64,000 nt of DNA from Luteibacter rhizovicinus (GTDB lineage: Bacteria > Pseudomonadota > Gammaproteobacteria > Xanthomonadales > Rhodanobacteraceae), in contig NZ_SMCS01000001.1 in the NCBI RefSeq assembly GCF_004342265.1, positions 310,001 through 374,000 of the forward strand, given 5' to 3'. Below, one piece after another: positions 45,118 through 55,919 of the stretch. How positions within the stretch are numbered: the stretch's first letter is position 1; the number at the start of each line of letters is the position of its first letter. A program made the position numbers and the translations under genes. The notes beneath the pieces were generated by a model. That model was not told where the DNA came from. It ran no database searches and saw only the letters and a program-made list of their open reading frames with translations.

Positions 45118-47300
45118 TCGACAGGAACGCCCTCGGTCTTACCGATGCCGTCGCGATTGCCGCGTTGGTGGAAGGGCGGCATGGAGATCCGTTCGCGATG
45201 CTCGGTCCTCACCGGATCGATGGACGACGCACGATTCGCACGTTGCAGCCGGGTGCTCTGGCGGTGGATGTTATCGATGCCGCCGGCACATCGCTCGGCG
45301 CGCTCGCCCGTGTGGACCCGGTGGGATTCTTCGCCGGAGTCGTCGATGGCGATGGCGCCTATCGCCTGCGGGTTCGCTGGCCGGCGGGCGTGCAGGAAAC
45401 CCACGATCCCTACGAGTTCGGAATGTTGCTCGGCGACGACGATCTGCGCCGCCTTTCCGACGGCACGCATATCGAGCTGTTTCGTTGTCTGGGTGCGCAT
45501 CCGGTAACCGTCGACGGCGTGCACGGCGTACGTTTCGCCGTGTGGGCACCCAATGCCCGGCGCGTGAGCGTGGTCGGCGATTTCGACAGCTGGGATGGGA
45601 GGCGTCATCCGATGCGTCTGCGCATGCCAGCCGGTGTATGGGAGCTGTTCGTGCCGGGACTGCTTCCCGGGGCCCGCTATAAATACGAGATATGGGGCGC
45701 CGACGGGTCCCTGACCCAGCGTGCGGACCCGGTCGCCCTTGCCGCCGAACTTCCGCCCGCGACGGCCTCGGTCGTAGCCGATCCCGAAGCGTTTCGCTGG
45801 ACGGATCAGGCATGGATGAAGCGGCGTGGCGAACTTCATCACGCCGGCTCGCCGCTTTCGATCTACGAACTGCACGCCGGTTCATGGTTGCGGGCACCCG
45901 ACGGCGGCACGCTGGACTGGGACACGCTGGGCGAGCGGCTGATTCCCTACGTCTCGGGTATGGGCTTTTCGCATATCGAACTGTTGCCGATATCCGAATA
46001 CCCGTTCGGCGGTTCCTGGGGCTACCAGCCGCTGGGGCAGTTCGCGCCGACGTCGCGTTTTGGCACGCCCGAGGCATTCGCGCGCTTCGTCGATCGCTGC
46101 CATGAGGCGGGTGTCGGCGTTATCGTCGATTGGGTGCCCGCGCATTTTCCGACGGATATCCATGGTCTGGCGCATTTCGACGGCACGCCGCTATACGAGC
46201 ATGCGGACCCGCGCGAAGGATTCCATCAGGACTGGAACACGATGATCTTCAACCTCGGCCGCAACGAGGTTTCCGCATTTCTCATCGCCAGCGCGCTGGC
46301 GTGGCTGGAACGCTTTCATGTCGACGGTCTGCGCGTGGATGCGGTGGCCTCCATGCTCTATCGCGACTACAGCCGCAAGCATGGCGAGTGGGTACCGAAT
46401 ATTTATGGCGGCCGCGAGAATCTGGAATCGATCGCCTTCCTGCGCCGGGTTAACCAGCTGATCGCCGAGGGGCATCCGGATGCGATGACCATTGCCGAGG
46501 AATCCACGGCATGGCCGGGTGTAACGCAACCGGTCGCCGATGGTGGTCTCGGTTTCACGTTCAAGTGGAACATGGGCTGGATGCACGACACGCTGGAATA
46601 CATGTCGCGCGATCCGATCCATCGGCGCTGGCATTATCACGAGATGACGTTCGGCATGGTCTACGCCTGGTCGGAGCGTTTCGTGCTGCCGTTGTCGCAC
46701 GACGAGGTCGTCCACGGAAAACGTTCGCTGCTCGGACGGATGCCGGGCGACGACTGGCAGCGTTTCGCGAATCTGCGCGCGTACTTCGGTTTCATGTGGG
46801 CGCATCCGGGCAAGAAGCTGCTGTTCAACGGTGGCGAGATCGCGCAGCCGCACGAGTGGAATCACGATGCGCAGATCGCGTGGGATCTGCTCGACGATCC
46901 GAAACATCTCGGTGTGCAGACGCTGGTCCGCGACCTGAATCGCCTGTATGCCGCCGAGCCGGCCCTGCACGCGTGGGATACCGACCCGCGCGGCTTCCGC
47001 TGGGTCATCGGTGACGATGCGGTACAGAGCGTCTTTGCGTGGCTCCGGTTCGCGGCCGACGGAAAACCCGCGCTGGTGGTCTGCAACATGACACCGAGCC
47101 CGCGTCGCGATTTCCGTATCGGCGTGCCCCTGCGTGGTCGCTGGCGCGAAGCGATCAATACCGACGCGTCCGTCTACGGTGGCTCGGGCCTGGGTAACGA
47201 CGGGGGCCGCCATGCGGACGACGTCGGCAGCCATGGATTCGAGGCCTCGCTGTCCCTCACGTTGCCGCCGCTGGCTACCGTCATCCTTATCGCCGACTGA
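45114..47300 (+). CDS. glgB: 1,4-alpha-glucan branching enzyme
   Basis: A 728-residue GH13 enzyme that introduces alpha-1,6 branches. It has an N-terminal N1 domain, a CBM48 module ([20 protein letters not shown], about residue 140) and the catalytic barrel. The nucleophile is Asp409 ([14 protein letters not shown]) and the acid/base Glu462 ([11 protein letters not shown]). The 53-residue spacing equals that of E. coli GlgB. It starts with GTG overlapping the treS stop by 4 nt. Confidence 0.96.
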   Translation: MIDRNALGLTDAVAIAALVEGRHGDPFAMLGPHRIDGRRTIRTLQPGALAVDVIDAAGTSLGALARVDPVGFFAGVVDGDGAYRLRVRWPAGVQETHDPYEFGMLLGDDDLRRLSDGTHIELFRCLGAHPVTVDGVHGVRFAVWAPNARRVSVVGDFDSWDGRRHPMRLRMPAGVWELFVPGLLPGARYKYEIWGADGSLTQRADPVALAAELPPATASVVADPEAFRWTDQAWMKRRGELHHAGSPLSIYELHAGSWLRAPDGGTLDWDTLGERLIPYVSGMGFSHIELLPISEYPFGGSWGYQPLGQFAPTSRFGTPEAFARFVDRCHEAGVGVIVDWVPAHFPTDIHGLAHFDGTPLYEHADPREGFHQDWNTMIFNLGRNEVSAFLIASALAWLERFHVDGLRVDAVASMLYRDYSRKHGEWVPNIYGGRENLESIAFLRRVNQLIAEGHPDAMTIAEESTAWPGVTQPVADGGLGFTFKWNMGWMHDTLEYMSRDPIHRRWHYHEMTFGMVYAWSERFVLPLSHDEVVHGKRSLLGRMPGDDWQRFANLRAYFGFMWAHPGKKLLFNGGEIAQPHEWNHDAQIAWDLLDDPKHLGVQTLVRDLNRLYAAEPALHAWDTDPRGFRWVIGDDAVQSVFAWLRFAADGKPALVVCNMTPSPRRDFRIGVPLRGRWREAINTDASVYGGSGLGNDGGRHADDVGSHGFEASLSLTLPPLATVILIAD

Positions 47301-47311
47301 CGAGACTATCG

Positions 47312-49420
47312 ATGCCCGCACTTCCCGAACGCATGCAATCCGGCTCACCCTATCCACTGGGCGCGTCGTGCGATGGTATGGGCACGAATTTCGCGGTGTT
47401 CTCTGCGCATGCCGAACGCATCGAGCTATGCCTTTTCGATCCGTCCGGTCGCCGGGAGATCGCCCGTTACGATCTGCCCGAATGTACCGACGAGATCTGG
47501 CATGGCTACCTTCCGCGCGTTCGTGGCGGCACGCTCTACGGTTTCCGTGCTCACGGACCGTACGAGCCGGAGGAAGGGCACCGCTTCAATCCGAACAAGT
47601 TGTTGCTCGATCCGTATGCGCGGCTACTGCACGGTCAGGTTCGATGGTCCGATGCGCTGCATGGCTACCGTGTTTCGTCGTCCCGCGCCGATCTTTCTTT
47701 CGACCGTCGCGATAGCGCGATGGCGATGCCCAAGGCGGTCGTCGTCGACGAGCCCATGCACTGGACGGTCAATAACCGTCCGCACACGCCGTGGAACGAA
47801 ACGGTCGTTTACGAGACCCACGTACGCGGACTGACGCGTACGCTCAAACGCATCCGCCCGCATGAACGCGGAACGTTTCTCGCGCTGGCCGATCCCTACG
47901 TCATCGACTATCTGGTGAAGCTGGGCATTACCGCTGTCGAGCTGCTGCCCGTGCACGCGTTCGTGCAGGACCGCCGCCTGACCGAGATGAAGCTGCGCAA
48001 CTACTGGGGCTACAACACGCTGGCCTTCTTCGCGCCCGAGCCGAGTTATCTGTCCGAAGGCACACTCAACGAGATACGGGCGGCCGTGCAGGCGCTGCAT
48101 GCGGCGGGGATCGAGGTGATCCTCGATGTGGTTTACAACCATACCTGCGAGGGCAGCGAACTCGGGACGACGATGTCTTTCCGTGGTCTGGACAACAAGA
48201 GCTACTACCGGCTTCTGGCCGACAATCCCCGTTATTGCATCAACGACACCGGCACGGGAAACACGGTCAATACGGCGCATCCCCGCGTGATCCAGCTGGT
48301 CATGGACTCGCTCCGCTACTGGGTGACGACGTTCCATATCGATGGCTTCCGCTTCGACCTCGGCGTGAGCCTGGGCCGGGAGGAACACGGCTTCGATCCT
48401 TGCTGCGGCCTGTTCGACGCGATGCGTCAGGATCCGGTCCTTGCGGGGGTGAAGCTGATTTCCGAGCCCTGGGACATCGGCCCGGGGGGATACCAGTTAG
48501 GCAATCATCCGCCGGGATTCGCCGAGTGGAACGGCAAGTTCCGCGACGACGTGCGCCGCTTCTGGAAGGGCGATGCGGGCATGCGCGGGGTGCTGGCCGG
48601 CCGGTTGCAGGCGTCGGGAGACCTGTTCGATCACCAGCGCCGCAAGCCCTGGGCCTCCGTGAACTTCGTCACTGCGCACGATGGCTTCACGCTGGAAGAT
48701 CTGGTCAGCTACAACGACAAGCACAACGAAGCCAACGGCGAGGACAACCGCGACGGCGGTAACGATAACGAGAGTTACAACCAGGGCGTCGAGGGACCGA
48801 CCGACGATCCGGCCATCCAGACGGCGCGCGACCGTACGAAGCGCTCGATGCTGGCCACGATGTTCTTCTCGCATGGCACGCCCATGCTGCTGGGCGGCGA
48901 CGAGTTCGGTCGCACGCAGAACGGCAATAACAATGCGTACTGCCAGGATAACGAGATTTCCTGGTACGACTGGAAGACGGCGACCTCCGACCGTGGACGC
49001 GAACTTACCGACTTCGTCGCGCGGCTTATCCGCCTGCGCGAACAGCATCCCACGCTGCGCGCTGCGCACTTCCTCCGAGGCGATAAGGAAGTCGCGCCCG
49101 GTATCAAGGAGGTGGCCTGGTTCGACGAAAGCGGCGCGGAGATGACGCAGGCCACCTGGGACTATACGGAAGGGCGTCTGCTGGGATTGCGCCGGGCACA
49201 GGCGTATGGCGAACGCCGCGTCGACGTCACGCTGGTATTGATCAACGCGACGCCCGAAGCGCATGCGTTCAATCTTCCGCAGCCTTCGTTGCCGTGGAGG
49301 CTGCGCTGCAACAGTGCCGAACCCACCGCTTCGGAAACCGCATATACCGAGCCGTCGATCGAGGTGCAGGGGCGCAGCGTGGTTCTGCTCGCAGCGGCGG
49401 TGCGCACGGAAAACACATGA
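47312..49420 (+). CDS. glgX: Glycogen debranching enzyme GlgX
   Basis: A 702-residue isoamylase-type GH13 enzyme that hydrolyses alpha-1,6 branches, typically of short limit-dextrin chains. An N-terminal CBM48 domain (GTNFAVFSAHAERIELCLFD) precedes the barrel. The nucleophile is Asp349 (GFRFDLGVSLGRE) and the acid/base Glu385 (LISEPWDIGPGGYQLG). GlgX-type blocks YNHTCEGSELG and NGNNNAYCQDNE are present. It starts 11 nt after glgB and overlaps treZ by 4 nt. Confidence 0.95.
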   Translation: MPALPERMQSGSPYPLGASCDGMGTNFAVFSAHAERIELCLFDPSGRREIARYDLPECTDEIWHGYLPRVRGGTLYGFRAHGPYEPEEGHRFNPNKLLLDPYARLLHGQVRWSDALHGYRVSSSRADLSFDRRDSAMAMPKAVVVDEPMHWTVNNRPHTPWNETVVYETHVRGLTRTLKRIRPHERGTFLALADPYVIDYLVKLGITAVELLPVHAFVQDRRLTEMKLRNYWGYNTLAFFAPEPSYLSEGTLNEIRAAVQALHAAGIEVILDVVYNHTCEGSELGTTMSFRGLDNKSYYRLLADNPRYCINDTGTGNTVNTAHPRVIQLVMDSLRYWVTTFHIDGFRFDLGVSLGREEHGFDPCCGLFDAMRQDPVLAGVKLISEPWDIGPGGYQLGNHPPGFAEWNGKFRDDVRRFWKGDAGMRGVLAGRLQASGDLFDHQRRKPWASVNFVTAHDGFTLEDLVSYNDKHNEANGEDNRDGGNDNESYNQGVEGPTDDPAIQTARDRTKRSMLATMFFSHGTPMLLGGDEFGRTQNGNNNAYCQDNEISWYDWKTATSDRGRELTDFVARLIRLREQHPTLRAAHFLRGDKEVAPGIKEVAWFDESGAEMTQATWDYTEGRLLGLRRAQAYGERRVDVTLVLINATPEAHAFNLPQPSLPWRLRCNSAEPTASETAYTEPSIEVQGRSVVLLAAAVRTENT

Positions 49421-51177
49421 CGACACGGTTCGCCCATGCGATGCCTTATGGAGTGCGCCCGCTCGGACGCGGACGCGCACGATTCAGGCTGTGGGCGCCG
49501 GATGTGGATACCGTCTTCGTGGAAACCGATGCGGGTGCGGCTTCGGCCATGCATGCGCTGACCGATGGATGGTTCGAAGGCGTGCTGGATGCGCCGGTGG
49601 GCACGGGCTACCGCTTTCGTGTGAAAGACGGTTTGACGGTTCCCGATCCTGCCTCGCGTCTGCAGAAAGACGGCGACGTGCACGGCTATAGCGTGATTAC
49701 CGAGCCGACCGAGTACGCGTGGCGGCATGGCGACTGGAAGGGCAGGCCATGGCGCGAAGCGGTGATCTACGAAGTCCACGCCGGACTGATGGGCGGTTTC
49801 GACGGCGTACGCGCGGCTTTGCCGCGCCTGGCCGAACTCGGGTTTACCGCCATCGAACTGATGCCCATCGCGGAGTTCCCGGGAGAGCGCAACTGGGGGT
49901 ACGACGGCGTCCTTCCCTTCGCACCGGCGACGGCTTACGGTAGCCCGGACGATCTGAAACGGCTTGTCGACGATGCGCACGGCTTCGGACTGATGGTGTT
50001 TCTCGACGTCGTCTACAACCATTTCGGGCCGGAAGGAAATTACCTCGGCGCGTATGCATCGCCATTCTTCCAGGACAAGCCGCATACGCCGTGGGGCCCC
50101 GCGATTGCCGTGTCGGTGCCGCAAGTGGGCGACTATTTCGTTCATAACGCGCTGTACTGGGTACAGGAGTTTCGTATCGACGGCCTGCGTCTGGATGCTG
50201 TGCACGCCATCGGCAATCCCGGCTGGCTGGCGTCGCTGGCCAGCCGCGTACGTGCGGTGACCGGGCCCGGCCGCCATATCCATCTGGTGCTGGAGAACGA
50301 GTCCAATCAGGCTCACCTGCTTGGACGCGAGCGTTTCGATGCGCAGTGGAACGACGATTTCCACAATGCGCTGCATGTGTTGATCACCGGCGAATCGGAA
50401 GGCTACTACGCGCACTATCAGGACCCCTTGCCAAAGCTCGAACGCGTGCTTACCGAAGGCTTCGCCTGGCAGGGCGAAATCATGGGCGGCAAGCATCGGG
50501 GCGAATACAGCGCGGACAAGATGCCGGCGCGTTTCGTGAGTTTCCTGCAGAACCACGATCAGATCGGCAATCGCGCATTGGGCGACCGGCTGACGACGCT
50601 GGTCGACGAGGCGGTACTTGTCGCTGCCACAGCGCTCCTGTTGCTTGCGCCCTTTGTCCCGCTGATGTTCATGGGCGAGGAATGGGGCAGTCGCACGCCG
50701 TTCCTGTTCTTCGCCGACTTTGGCGATCCGGCGCTTCGCGACGCGGTGCGCGAGGGACGTCGCAAGGAATTCGCGGCATTCGCGAGTTTTTCCGGTGCGG
50801 GGATGCCCGATCCGGCTGCCCCATCGACATTCGATGCGTCACGTCCCGACATGGTCGAGGCCAGCGATCCGGTCTGTCAGCGGCGACTCGCGCTGGTGCG
50901 CGAACTGCTTGCTCTGCGGGCGCGACATATTGCGCCATGGATAGACGATGCGCGTTCGACGGGTGCGCGCACGCTTGGAGACCACGCATTCCGCGCAAGC
51001 TGGAAACTGGGAACGAAGGTGTTGACGATCTTCGCGAACCTCGGCGACGTGGACGTCACTCTGAAAGCGCCACCATCGGCATCGGCTGCGTGGATTCATG
51101 GCGACGCGGCCTCTATCGCGGCGGTATCGCGCGGTCTTCTGCCTTCCCGTCACACTCTTGCCTGTGTGGAGTCTTAA
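49417..51177 (+). CDS. treZ: Malto-oligosyltrehalose trehalohydrolase
   Basis: A 586-residue GH13 enzyme that releases trehalose from malto-oligosyltrehalose made by TreY. It has an N-terminal domain with RARFRLWAPDVDTVFVE and a barrel with nucleophile Asp260 (GLRLDAVHAI) and acid/base Glu293 (LVLENESNQ). The TreZ-typical WNDDFHNALHVLITGE block follows. The start ATG 49417 overlaps the glgX stop (ATGA); a longer upstream frame lies inside glgX and is not used. Confidence 0.95.
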   Translation: MTTRFAHAMPYGVRPLGRGRARFRLWAPDVDTVFVETDAGAASAMHALTDGWFEGVLDAPVGTGYRFRVKDGLTVPDPASRLQKDGDVHGYSVITEPTEYAWRHGDWKGRPWREAVIYEVHAGLMGGFDGVRAALPRLAELGFTAIELMPIAEFPGERNWGYDGVLPFAPATAYGSPDDLKRLVDDAHGFGLMVFLDVVYNHFGPEGNYLGAYASPFFQDKPHTPWGPAIAVSVPQVGDYFVHNALYWVQEFRIDGLRLDAVHAIGNPGWLASLASRVRAVTGPGRHIHLVLENESNQAHLLGRERFDAQWNDDFHNALHVLITGESEGYYAHYQDPLPKLERVLTEGFAWQGEIMGGKHRGEYSADKMPARFVSFLQNHDQIGNRALGDRLTTLVDEAVLVAATALLLLAPFVPLMFMGEEWGSRTPFLFFADFGDPALRDAVREGRRKEFAAFASFSGAGMPDPAAPSTFDASRPDMVEASDPVCQRRLALVRELLALRARHIAPWIDDARSTGARTLGDHAFRASWKLGTKVLTIFANLGDVDVTLKAPPSASAAWIHGDAASIAAVSRGLLPSRHTLACVES

Positions 51178-51180
51178 GTT

Positions 51181-53259
51181 GTGAATGCGTCTATCGATGA
51201 TCGTCTCGCCCGGCTCGCGGAACTCGCGGGCGTCGACGTACGCTGGCGGGACGCGCACGACCAGGCGCAGGTTGTTCGCCCCGACACGTTGCGCGCCGTG
51301 CTGCGGGCACTGGATCTCCCTGCCGATTCCAGCGGCGACATCGACGCGAGCCTCGATCGCGTCGAGCGTGAACGCGAAGGCAAGCAGATGCCCGCGTTGA
51401 TTACGGCAGAGGCGGGTAAACCGCTGAATGTGCCTGCCGCCGGACGCGGTCGCCGTTATCGTGTGACTACCGACATCGGCACGACCCTGATCGAGGGGGA
51501 ACTGCCGACAGGCGCGACATCGATCGACGCGCTCCTGGTACCGGGTTATTACCGGCTGCAACTGGGCGACGAGGACGTTGCGCTTGCCGTTGCGCCGAGC
51601 CGTGCATTCGGTGTCGAGGACGTTCGCGGTGCGGATCGTCCCTGGGGCGTGGCCGTGCAGATGGCGGCGCTGCGTCGTCCGGGCGACGGCGGCATCGGCG
51701 ACTTTTCGGCACTGGAACAATGCGCGCGGGCGGCGGCGGAGAAGGGAGCGGATGCGCTGGCGATCAGTCCGCTGCACGCGATGTTCGCCGCCGCTCCCGA
51801 ACGCTATAGCCCATATTCGCCATCGAGCCGTCTGTTCCTCAACGCGTTGTATGTCGATGCGTCGACGGTCAACGGCGAACAGATGATGCGTGCCGTGATC
51901 GATACGCATAACCTCAGGCAGGAACTGGCCGAACTGGAATGGCTGGAACTGATCGACTGGCCGCGTGCGGCCAGGGCGCGCATGACGATCCTGCGCTCGC
52001 TGTTCGAAGGGGTGTCGGTGGATTTCGCGCATGCGGAGCGTTTCATGGCGTTTCGCCGCGAGAAAGGCGAATCGCTGGAACGTCACGCTCGCTTCGAAGC
52101 GTTGCATTCGCACTTCAGCGCGCATGGCCGTCCGGGCGGCTGGCAGGGATGGCCCAGCGAATTCCACGATCCGACATCGCCGGACGTCGCGGCGTTTGCG
52201 CGCGAACATTCCCGCGAGGTCGCGTTTCACGCCTATCTGCAGTGGCTCGCCGCGCAGGGGCTCGACTCCGTGCAACAAGCAGCGCGCGATGCGGGCATGG
52301 CCATCGGCCTGGTCGCGGACCTGGCCGTCGGTGCGGACAGTGGTGGCAGTCACGCCTGGAGTCATCAGCGCGAAGTACTCAAAGGTCTTTCGGTCGGCGC
52401 TCCTCCCGACGCGCTCAATCGCCTGGGACAGGACTGGGGACTGACGACGTTCTCGCCGCGCGGCTTGCTCGCGACAGGCTTCGCTGGCTTCATCGGCATG
52501 TTGCGTGCGGCGCTGGCCCATGCGGGCGGTGTGCGTATCGATCACGTGCTGGGACTGAAGCGCCTGTGGATGGTGCCGCATGGCGCCGGTGCGACCGAAG
52601 GTGCGTATGTGCGCTATCCGCTGACCGACATGCTGCGGCTGATTGCGCTGGAATCGCATCTGCATCGGGCCATCGTCATCGGCGAGGATCTCGGTACGGT
52701 GCCTTCGGATTTTCGTCAGACCATCGGCGACGCGGGTGTGCTTGGCATTCGCGTGCTCTGGTTCGAGCGCGCGGCGGACGGCGGATTCATCGCTCCGTCG
52801 GAATGGTCGCCAAAGGCCATGGCGACCACCAGTACGCACGACGTTCCCACCGTCGCGGGCTGGTGGAGTGGCAAGGACGTGGCGTGGCGCAAGCTGACGG
52901 GGCTGGACAATCCCGCCATCGACGAGATGGCGGAACGCGCGCGCGATCGCGATCTGTTGTGGCGAGCGCTATGTGCGTCGGGCGCCGCATGGGATGAAAA
53001 TGCGCCGCCGGCGCCCGACGATATCTCTCCCGTAGTGGTGGCCGCGGCGAAGCATGTCGCGGGTACGCCGTCGCCCCTGACGATCTTTCCGATCGAGGAT
53101 GTGCTGGGTCTGCACGAGCAACCGAACCTGCCGGGTCCGACCGACGCCGTCCATCCGAACTGGCGCAGGCGTATGCCCGATTCGTCGTCGCGCCTCTTCG
53201 ATGGACCGATCGCGCACGCCACGTGCGTTGCCATCGCGGCGGCGCGGACGCGTTCGTGA
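51181..53259 (+). CDS. malQ: 4-alpha-glucanotransferase (amylomaltase)
   Basis: A 692-residue GH77 enzyme that disproportionates malto-oligosaccharides. The start is GTG 51181, 3 nt after the treZ stop. An N-terminal beta domain of about 130 residues precedes the barrel. Family motifs are PWGVAVQMAALRRPGDGGIG, nucleophile Asp454 (GVRIDHVLGL) and acid/base Glu502 (VIGEDLGTVP), with STHDVPTVAGWW near residue 550. It elongates or shortens glucan chains for TreY and GlgX. Its stop overlaps the treY start (GTGA). Confidence 0.95.
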   Translation: MNASIDDRLARLAELAGVDVRWRDAHDQAQVVRPDTLRAVLRALDLPADSSGDIDASLDRVEREREGKQMPALITAEAGKPLNVPAAGRGRRYRVTTDIGTTLIEGELPTGATSIDALLVPGYYRLQLGDEDVALAVAPSRAFGVEDVRGADRPWGVAVQMAALRRPGDGGIGDFSALEQCARAAAEKGADALAISPLHAMFAAAPERYSPYSPSSRLFLNALYVDASTVNGEQMMRAVIDTHNLRQELAELEWLELIDWPRAARARMTILRSLFEGVSVDFAHAERFMAFRREKGESLERHARFEALHSHFSAHGRPGGWQGWPSEFHDPTSPDVAAFAREHSREVAFHAYLQWLAAQGLDSVQQAARDAGMAIGLVADLAVGADSGGSHAWSHQREVLKGLSVGAPPDALNRLGQDWGLTTFSPRGLLATGFAGFIGMLRAALAHAGGVRIDHVLGLKRLWMVPHGAGATEGAYVRYPLTDMLRLIALESHLHRAIVIGEDLGTVPSDFRQTIGDAGVLGIRVLWFERAADGGFIAPSEWSPKAMATTSTHDVPTVAGWWSGKDVAWRKLTGLDNPAIDEMAERARDRDLLWRALCASGAAWDENAPPAPDDISPVVVAAAKHVAGTPSPLTIFPIEDVLGLHEQPNLPGPTDAVHPNWRRRMPDSSSRLFDGPIAHATCVAIAAARTRS

Positions 53260-55919
53260 GTCCGCCGCGCGCGTTGGCGCGCTTACAGTTCCATTCCGGA
53301 TTCACGTTCGAGGATGCGCTGGGTACGGTCGATTACTACGCCGATCTCGGCATCAGTCATCTCTACGCATCGCCGATCCTGCGTGCGCGCGCCGGATCGA
53401 CGCATGGCTACGATGTCGTCGATTGCCACCAGATCAATCCCGAACTGGGCGGTGAATCCGGGCTGCGCGCGCTGGTCGCGAAACTGCGTGGGCGTGGTAT
53501 GGGACTCATCGTCGACATCGTGCCGAACCACATGGGTATCGGTGCCGGGAACGCATGGTGGATGGACGTGCTGGCCCATGGCCGGGAGAGCCGCTACGCC
53601 AGCTACTTCGACATCGACTGGCAGGCTGCCGATCCCCTTGTGCGCGGACGTGTACTGCTACCCATCCTCGGCGCGCCCTACCACGAGGCGCTTGCGGCCG
53701 CCGACCTGGCGCTGGTGCGCGAGGATACGCAGTTCATGCTGCGCGTTTACGATCAACGGCTGCCGTTGTCGCCCGAGTCGTGCACAGGGCTCGAAGGTCA
53801 TGCGCTCGGCGATTACGACGCGGCGACGTCCGGGGGCAGGGCGCGCTTGCATCGGTTGATCGAGAGCCAGCACTACCGGCTCGCCTTCTGGAAGCTCGCC
53901 AGCGACATCGTCAACTACCGGCGTTTTTTCGATATCAATGAACTGGCGGGTCTGCGCGTCGAGCGAACGGCTGTGTTCGAAGACACGCATTCGCTGATTT
54001 TTCGTCTTTACGCGCAAGGACTGATCGATGGCGTGCGCTGCGATCATGTCGACGGCCTCGCCGATCCCAGAAGGTATTGCAGGCAGCTACGGCACCGGCT
54101 GGAACGTTTGCGCGACCAGCGTCCCGAAGGCGCACCGCGCGATGCGGCGTATCTCGTCGTCGAAAAAATTCTTGCGGACGACGAACCGCTGCGGGTGGAT
54201 TGGCGCACGGATGGCACGACCGGCTACGAATTCATGGATCAGGTGTCGGCCGTGCTGCACGACGAATCGGGCGAAGCACCGCTGACGGAACTCTGGCGAA
54301 ACACGACCGGGGATCGCGCCGACTTCGCGACGCAGGCCGTGAGTGCGCGTCGACAGATTCTGGTGGACAGTTTCGAATCCGAACTGGATCGGACGGCACG
54401 CGCGCTGTTCGCATCGGCGCGCGCGGACGTTGCCACGCGGGACGTGTCATTGCCGGCCATTCGCCGGGTGCTTATCGAATTGCTGGTTCATTTCCCCGTC
54501 TATCGCACGTATGCGGGCGGCGCGGGCAGGGACGATTTCGACGAAGCCGTTTTCGGTCGTGCCATCGAGGGCGCCGCGCGGACGCTTCGTCTGGAGGATG
54601 CGGAACTGCTCCATCAGGTGGGTGTGTGGCTGGGCGGACAGGCGCCGCGTTCGATGCCACCCGGTGCGGCCAGGCGTGCGCGCGAGCGGGCCATCGCGGT
54701 CTTTCAGCAAGCGACGTCACCGGTCGCCGCGAAGGCGGTAGAGGACACGGCCGGGTATCGCTATGGACGGTTGCTGTCGCGCAACGAAGTCGGCGCGGAC
54801 GCGGCACGTCTGGCGATCTCCGTGGACGACTTCCATGCGCATGCCCGTGCGCGGGCACGCCACCACCCGGACAATCTACTCGCCACGGCAACGCACGACC
54901 ACAAGCGTGGCGAGGACCTGCGGGCCCGGCTGGCCGTGCTGTCCGAAATTCCCGACCTGTGGATCGCTACGGTCGAGCGATGGCGCACGCACCACTCGGA
55001 GCTGCGCCGCAAGGCCGAGGGGCGCATGGCGCCAGCCGCACCCGACGAACTGATGCTCTATCAGATGCTGGTCGGCGCATGGCCGCTCGATCTGCGTCCT
55101 GACGATGCCGCCGGGATGGCGGCGTTTGCCGACCGGATCGCCGGCTGGCAGCGCAAGGCACTGCGGGAGGCGAAACGCTGGACGCGCTGGACGTCGCCGA
55201 ACGAACCCTACGAGGACGCCTGCGAGGCGTTCATGCGCGATCTGCTGACCGGAGGCGACGGCTTTGGCCGGGACATCGCCGCGTTCGTGGACTTCGTCGC
55301 ATGCGCCGGCGCGGCCAATGGCCTTTCGCAGATGGTGCTGAGACTGACTACACCAGGCGTGCCCGACCTGTATCAGGGCACCGACTACTGGGATTTCAGT
55401 CTGGTCGACCCCGATAACCGGCGCCCGGTGGATTTTGCCGCCCGGCGCGCCTCGCTGGTCGCCGCCCGGCCCGTGAACGAGGAATTGGCGTCCTGGCGTG
55501 CCGGCCCGCTGAAACAATCGATCCTGCACCGGCTGCTGCAATTGCGTGCCGGGCATCCGGTCCTGTTCGCCCGAGGGGGCTACCGGCCGCTGGCGGTGGA
55601 CGGAGCGGCCGCCGACCGGCTGGTGGCCTTCGAGCGGCACCACGGCAGCCATCGCATCGTGGTGCTGGTGGCGCGGCATACGGCTGTCTGGCTCGGCGGA
55701 GCGGCTACGCCCGCGATTCCGGCGGAGCGCTGGAGCGGGACGCGCCTCGGACTGGCCGATGGCGAGTACAGGAGCCTGCTCGGAGGCGGTTCGACCACGA
55801 TACGGGAAGGGGTCGCCAGCGTGGCGGACCTCCTCGATGGGCTGCCCGTAGCGGTCTGGGAAGCGGGTAAACCGGGAAAACGCCGTCAGTCGAGCAGCGA
55901 ACGGACCAGTGCGACATAG
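53256..55919 (+). CDS. treY: Malto-oligosyltrehalose synthase
   Basis: An 887-residue GH13 enzyme that rearranges the reducing-end linkage of glucans to alpha,alpha-1,1, giving maltooligosyl trehalose for TreZ. It begins with LQFHSGFTFEDALGTVDYYA and ISHLYASPI. The nucleophile is Asp263 in GVRCDHVDGLADP, and VVEKILADDEPL carries the acid/base. TATHDHKRGEDLRARL and VPDLYQGTDYWDFSLVDPDN are typical TreY blocks. The start is GTG 53256, overlapping malQ by 4 nt. It is the last gene of the operon, and its final 34 nt overlap the convergent ACBP gene. Confidence 0.95.
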   Translation: MSPPRALARLQFHSGFTFEDALGTVDYYADLGISHLYASPILRARAGSTHGYDVVDCHQINPELGGESGLRALVAKLRGRGMGLIVDIVPNHMGIGAGNAWWMDVLAHGRESRYASYFDIDWQAADPLVRGRVLLPILGAPYHEALAAADLALVREDTQFMLRVYDQRLPLSPESCTGLEGHALGDYDAATSGGRARLHRLIESQHYRLAFWKLASDIVNYRRFFDINELAGLRVERTAVFEDTHSLIFRLYAQGLIDGVRCDHVDGLADPRRYCRQLRHRLERLRDQRPEGAPRDAAYLVVEKILADDEPLRVDWRTDGTTGYEFMDQVSAVLHDESGEAPLTELWRNTTGDRADFATQAVSARRQILVDSFESELDRTARALFASARADVATRDVSLPAIRRVLIELLVHFPVYRTYAGGAGRDDFDEAVFGRAIEGAARTLRLEDAELLHQVGVWLGGQAPRSMPPGAARRARERAIAVFQQATSPVAAKAVEDTAGYRYGRLLSRNEVGADAARLAISVDDFHAHARARARHHPDNLLATATHDHKRGEDLRARLAVLSEIPDLWIATVERWRTHHSELRRKAEGRMAPAAPDELMLYQMLVGAWPLDLRPDDAAGMAAFADRIAGWQRKALREAKRWTRWTSPNEPYEDACEAFMRDLLTGGDGFGRDIAAFVDFVACAGAANGLSQMVLRLTTPGVPDLYQGTDYWDFSLVDPDNRRPVDFAARRASLVAARPVNEELASWRAGPLKQSILHRLLQLRAGHPVLFARGGYRPLAVDGAAADRLVAFERHHGSHRIVVLVARHTAVWLGGAATPAIPAERWSGTRLGLADGEYRSLLGGGSTTIREGVASVADLLDGLPVAVWEAGKPGKRRQSSSERTSAT

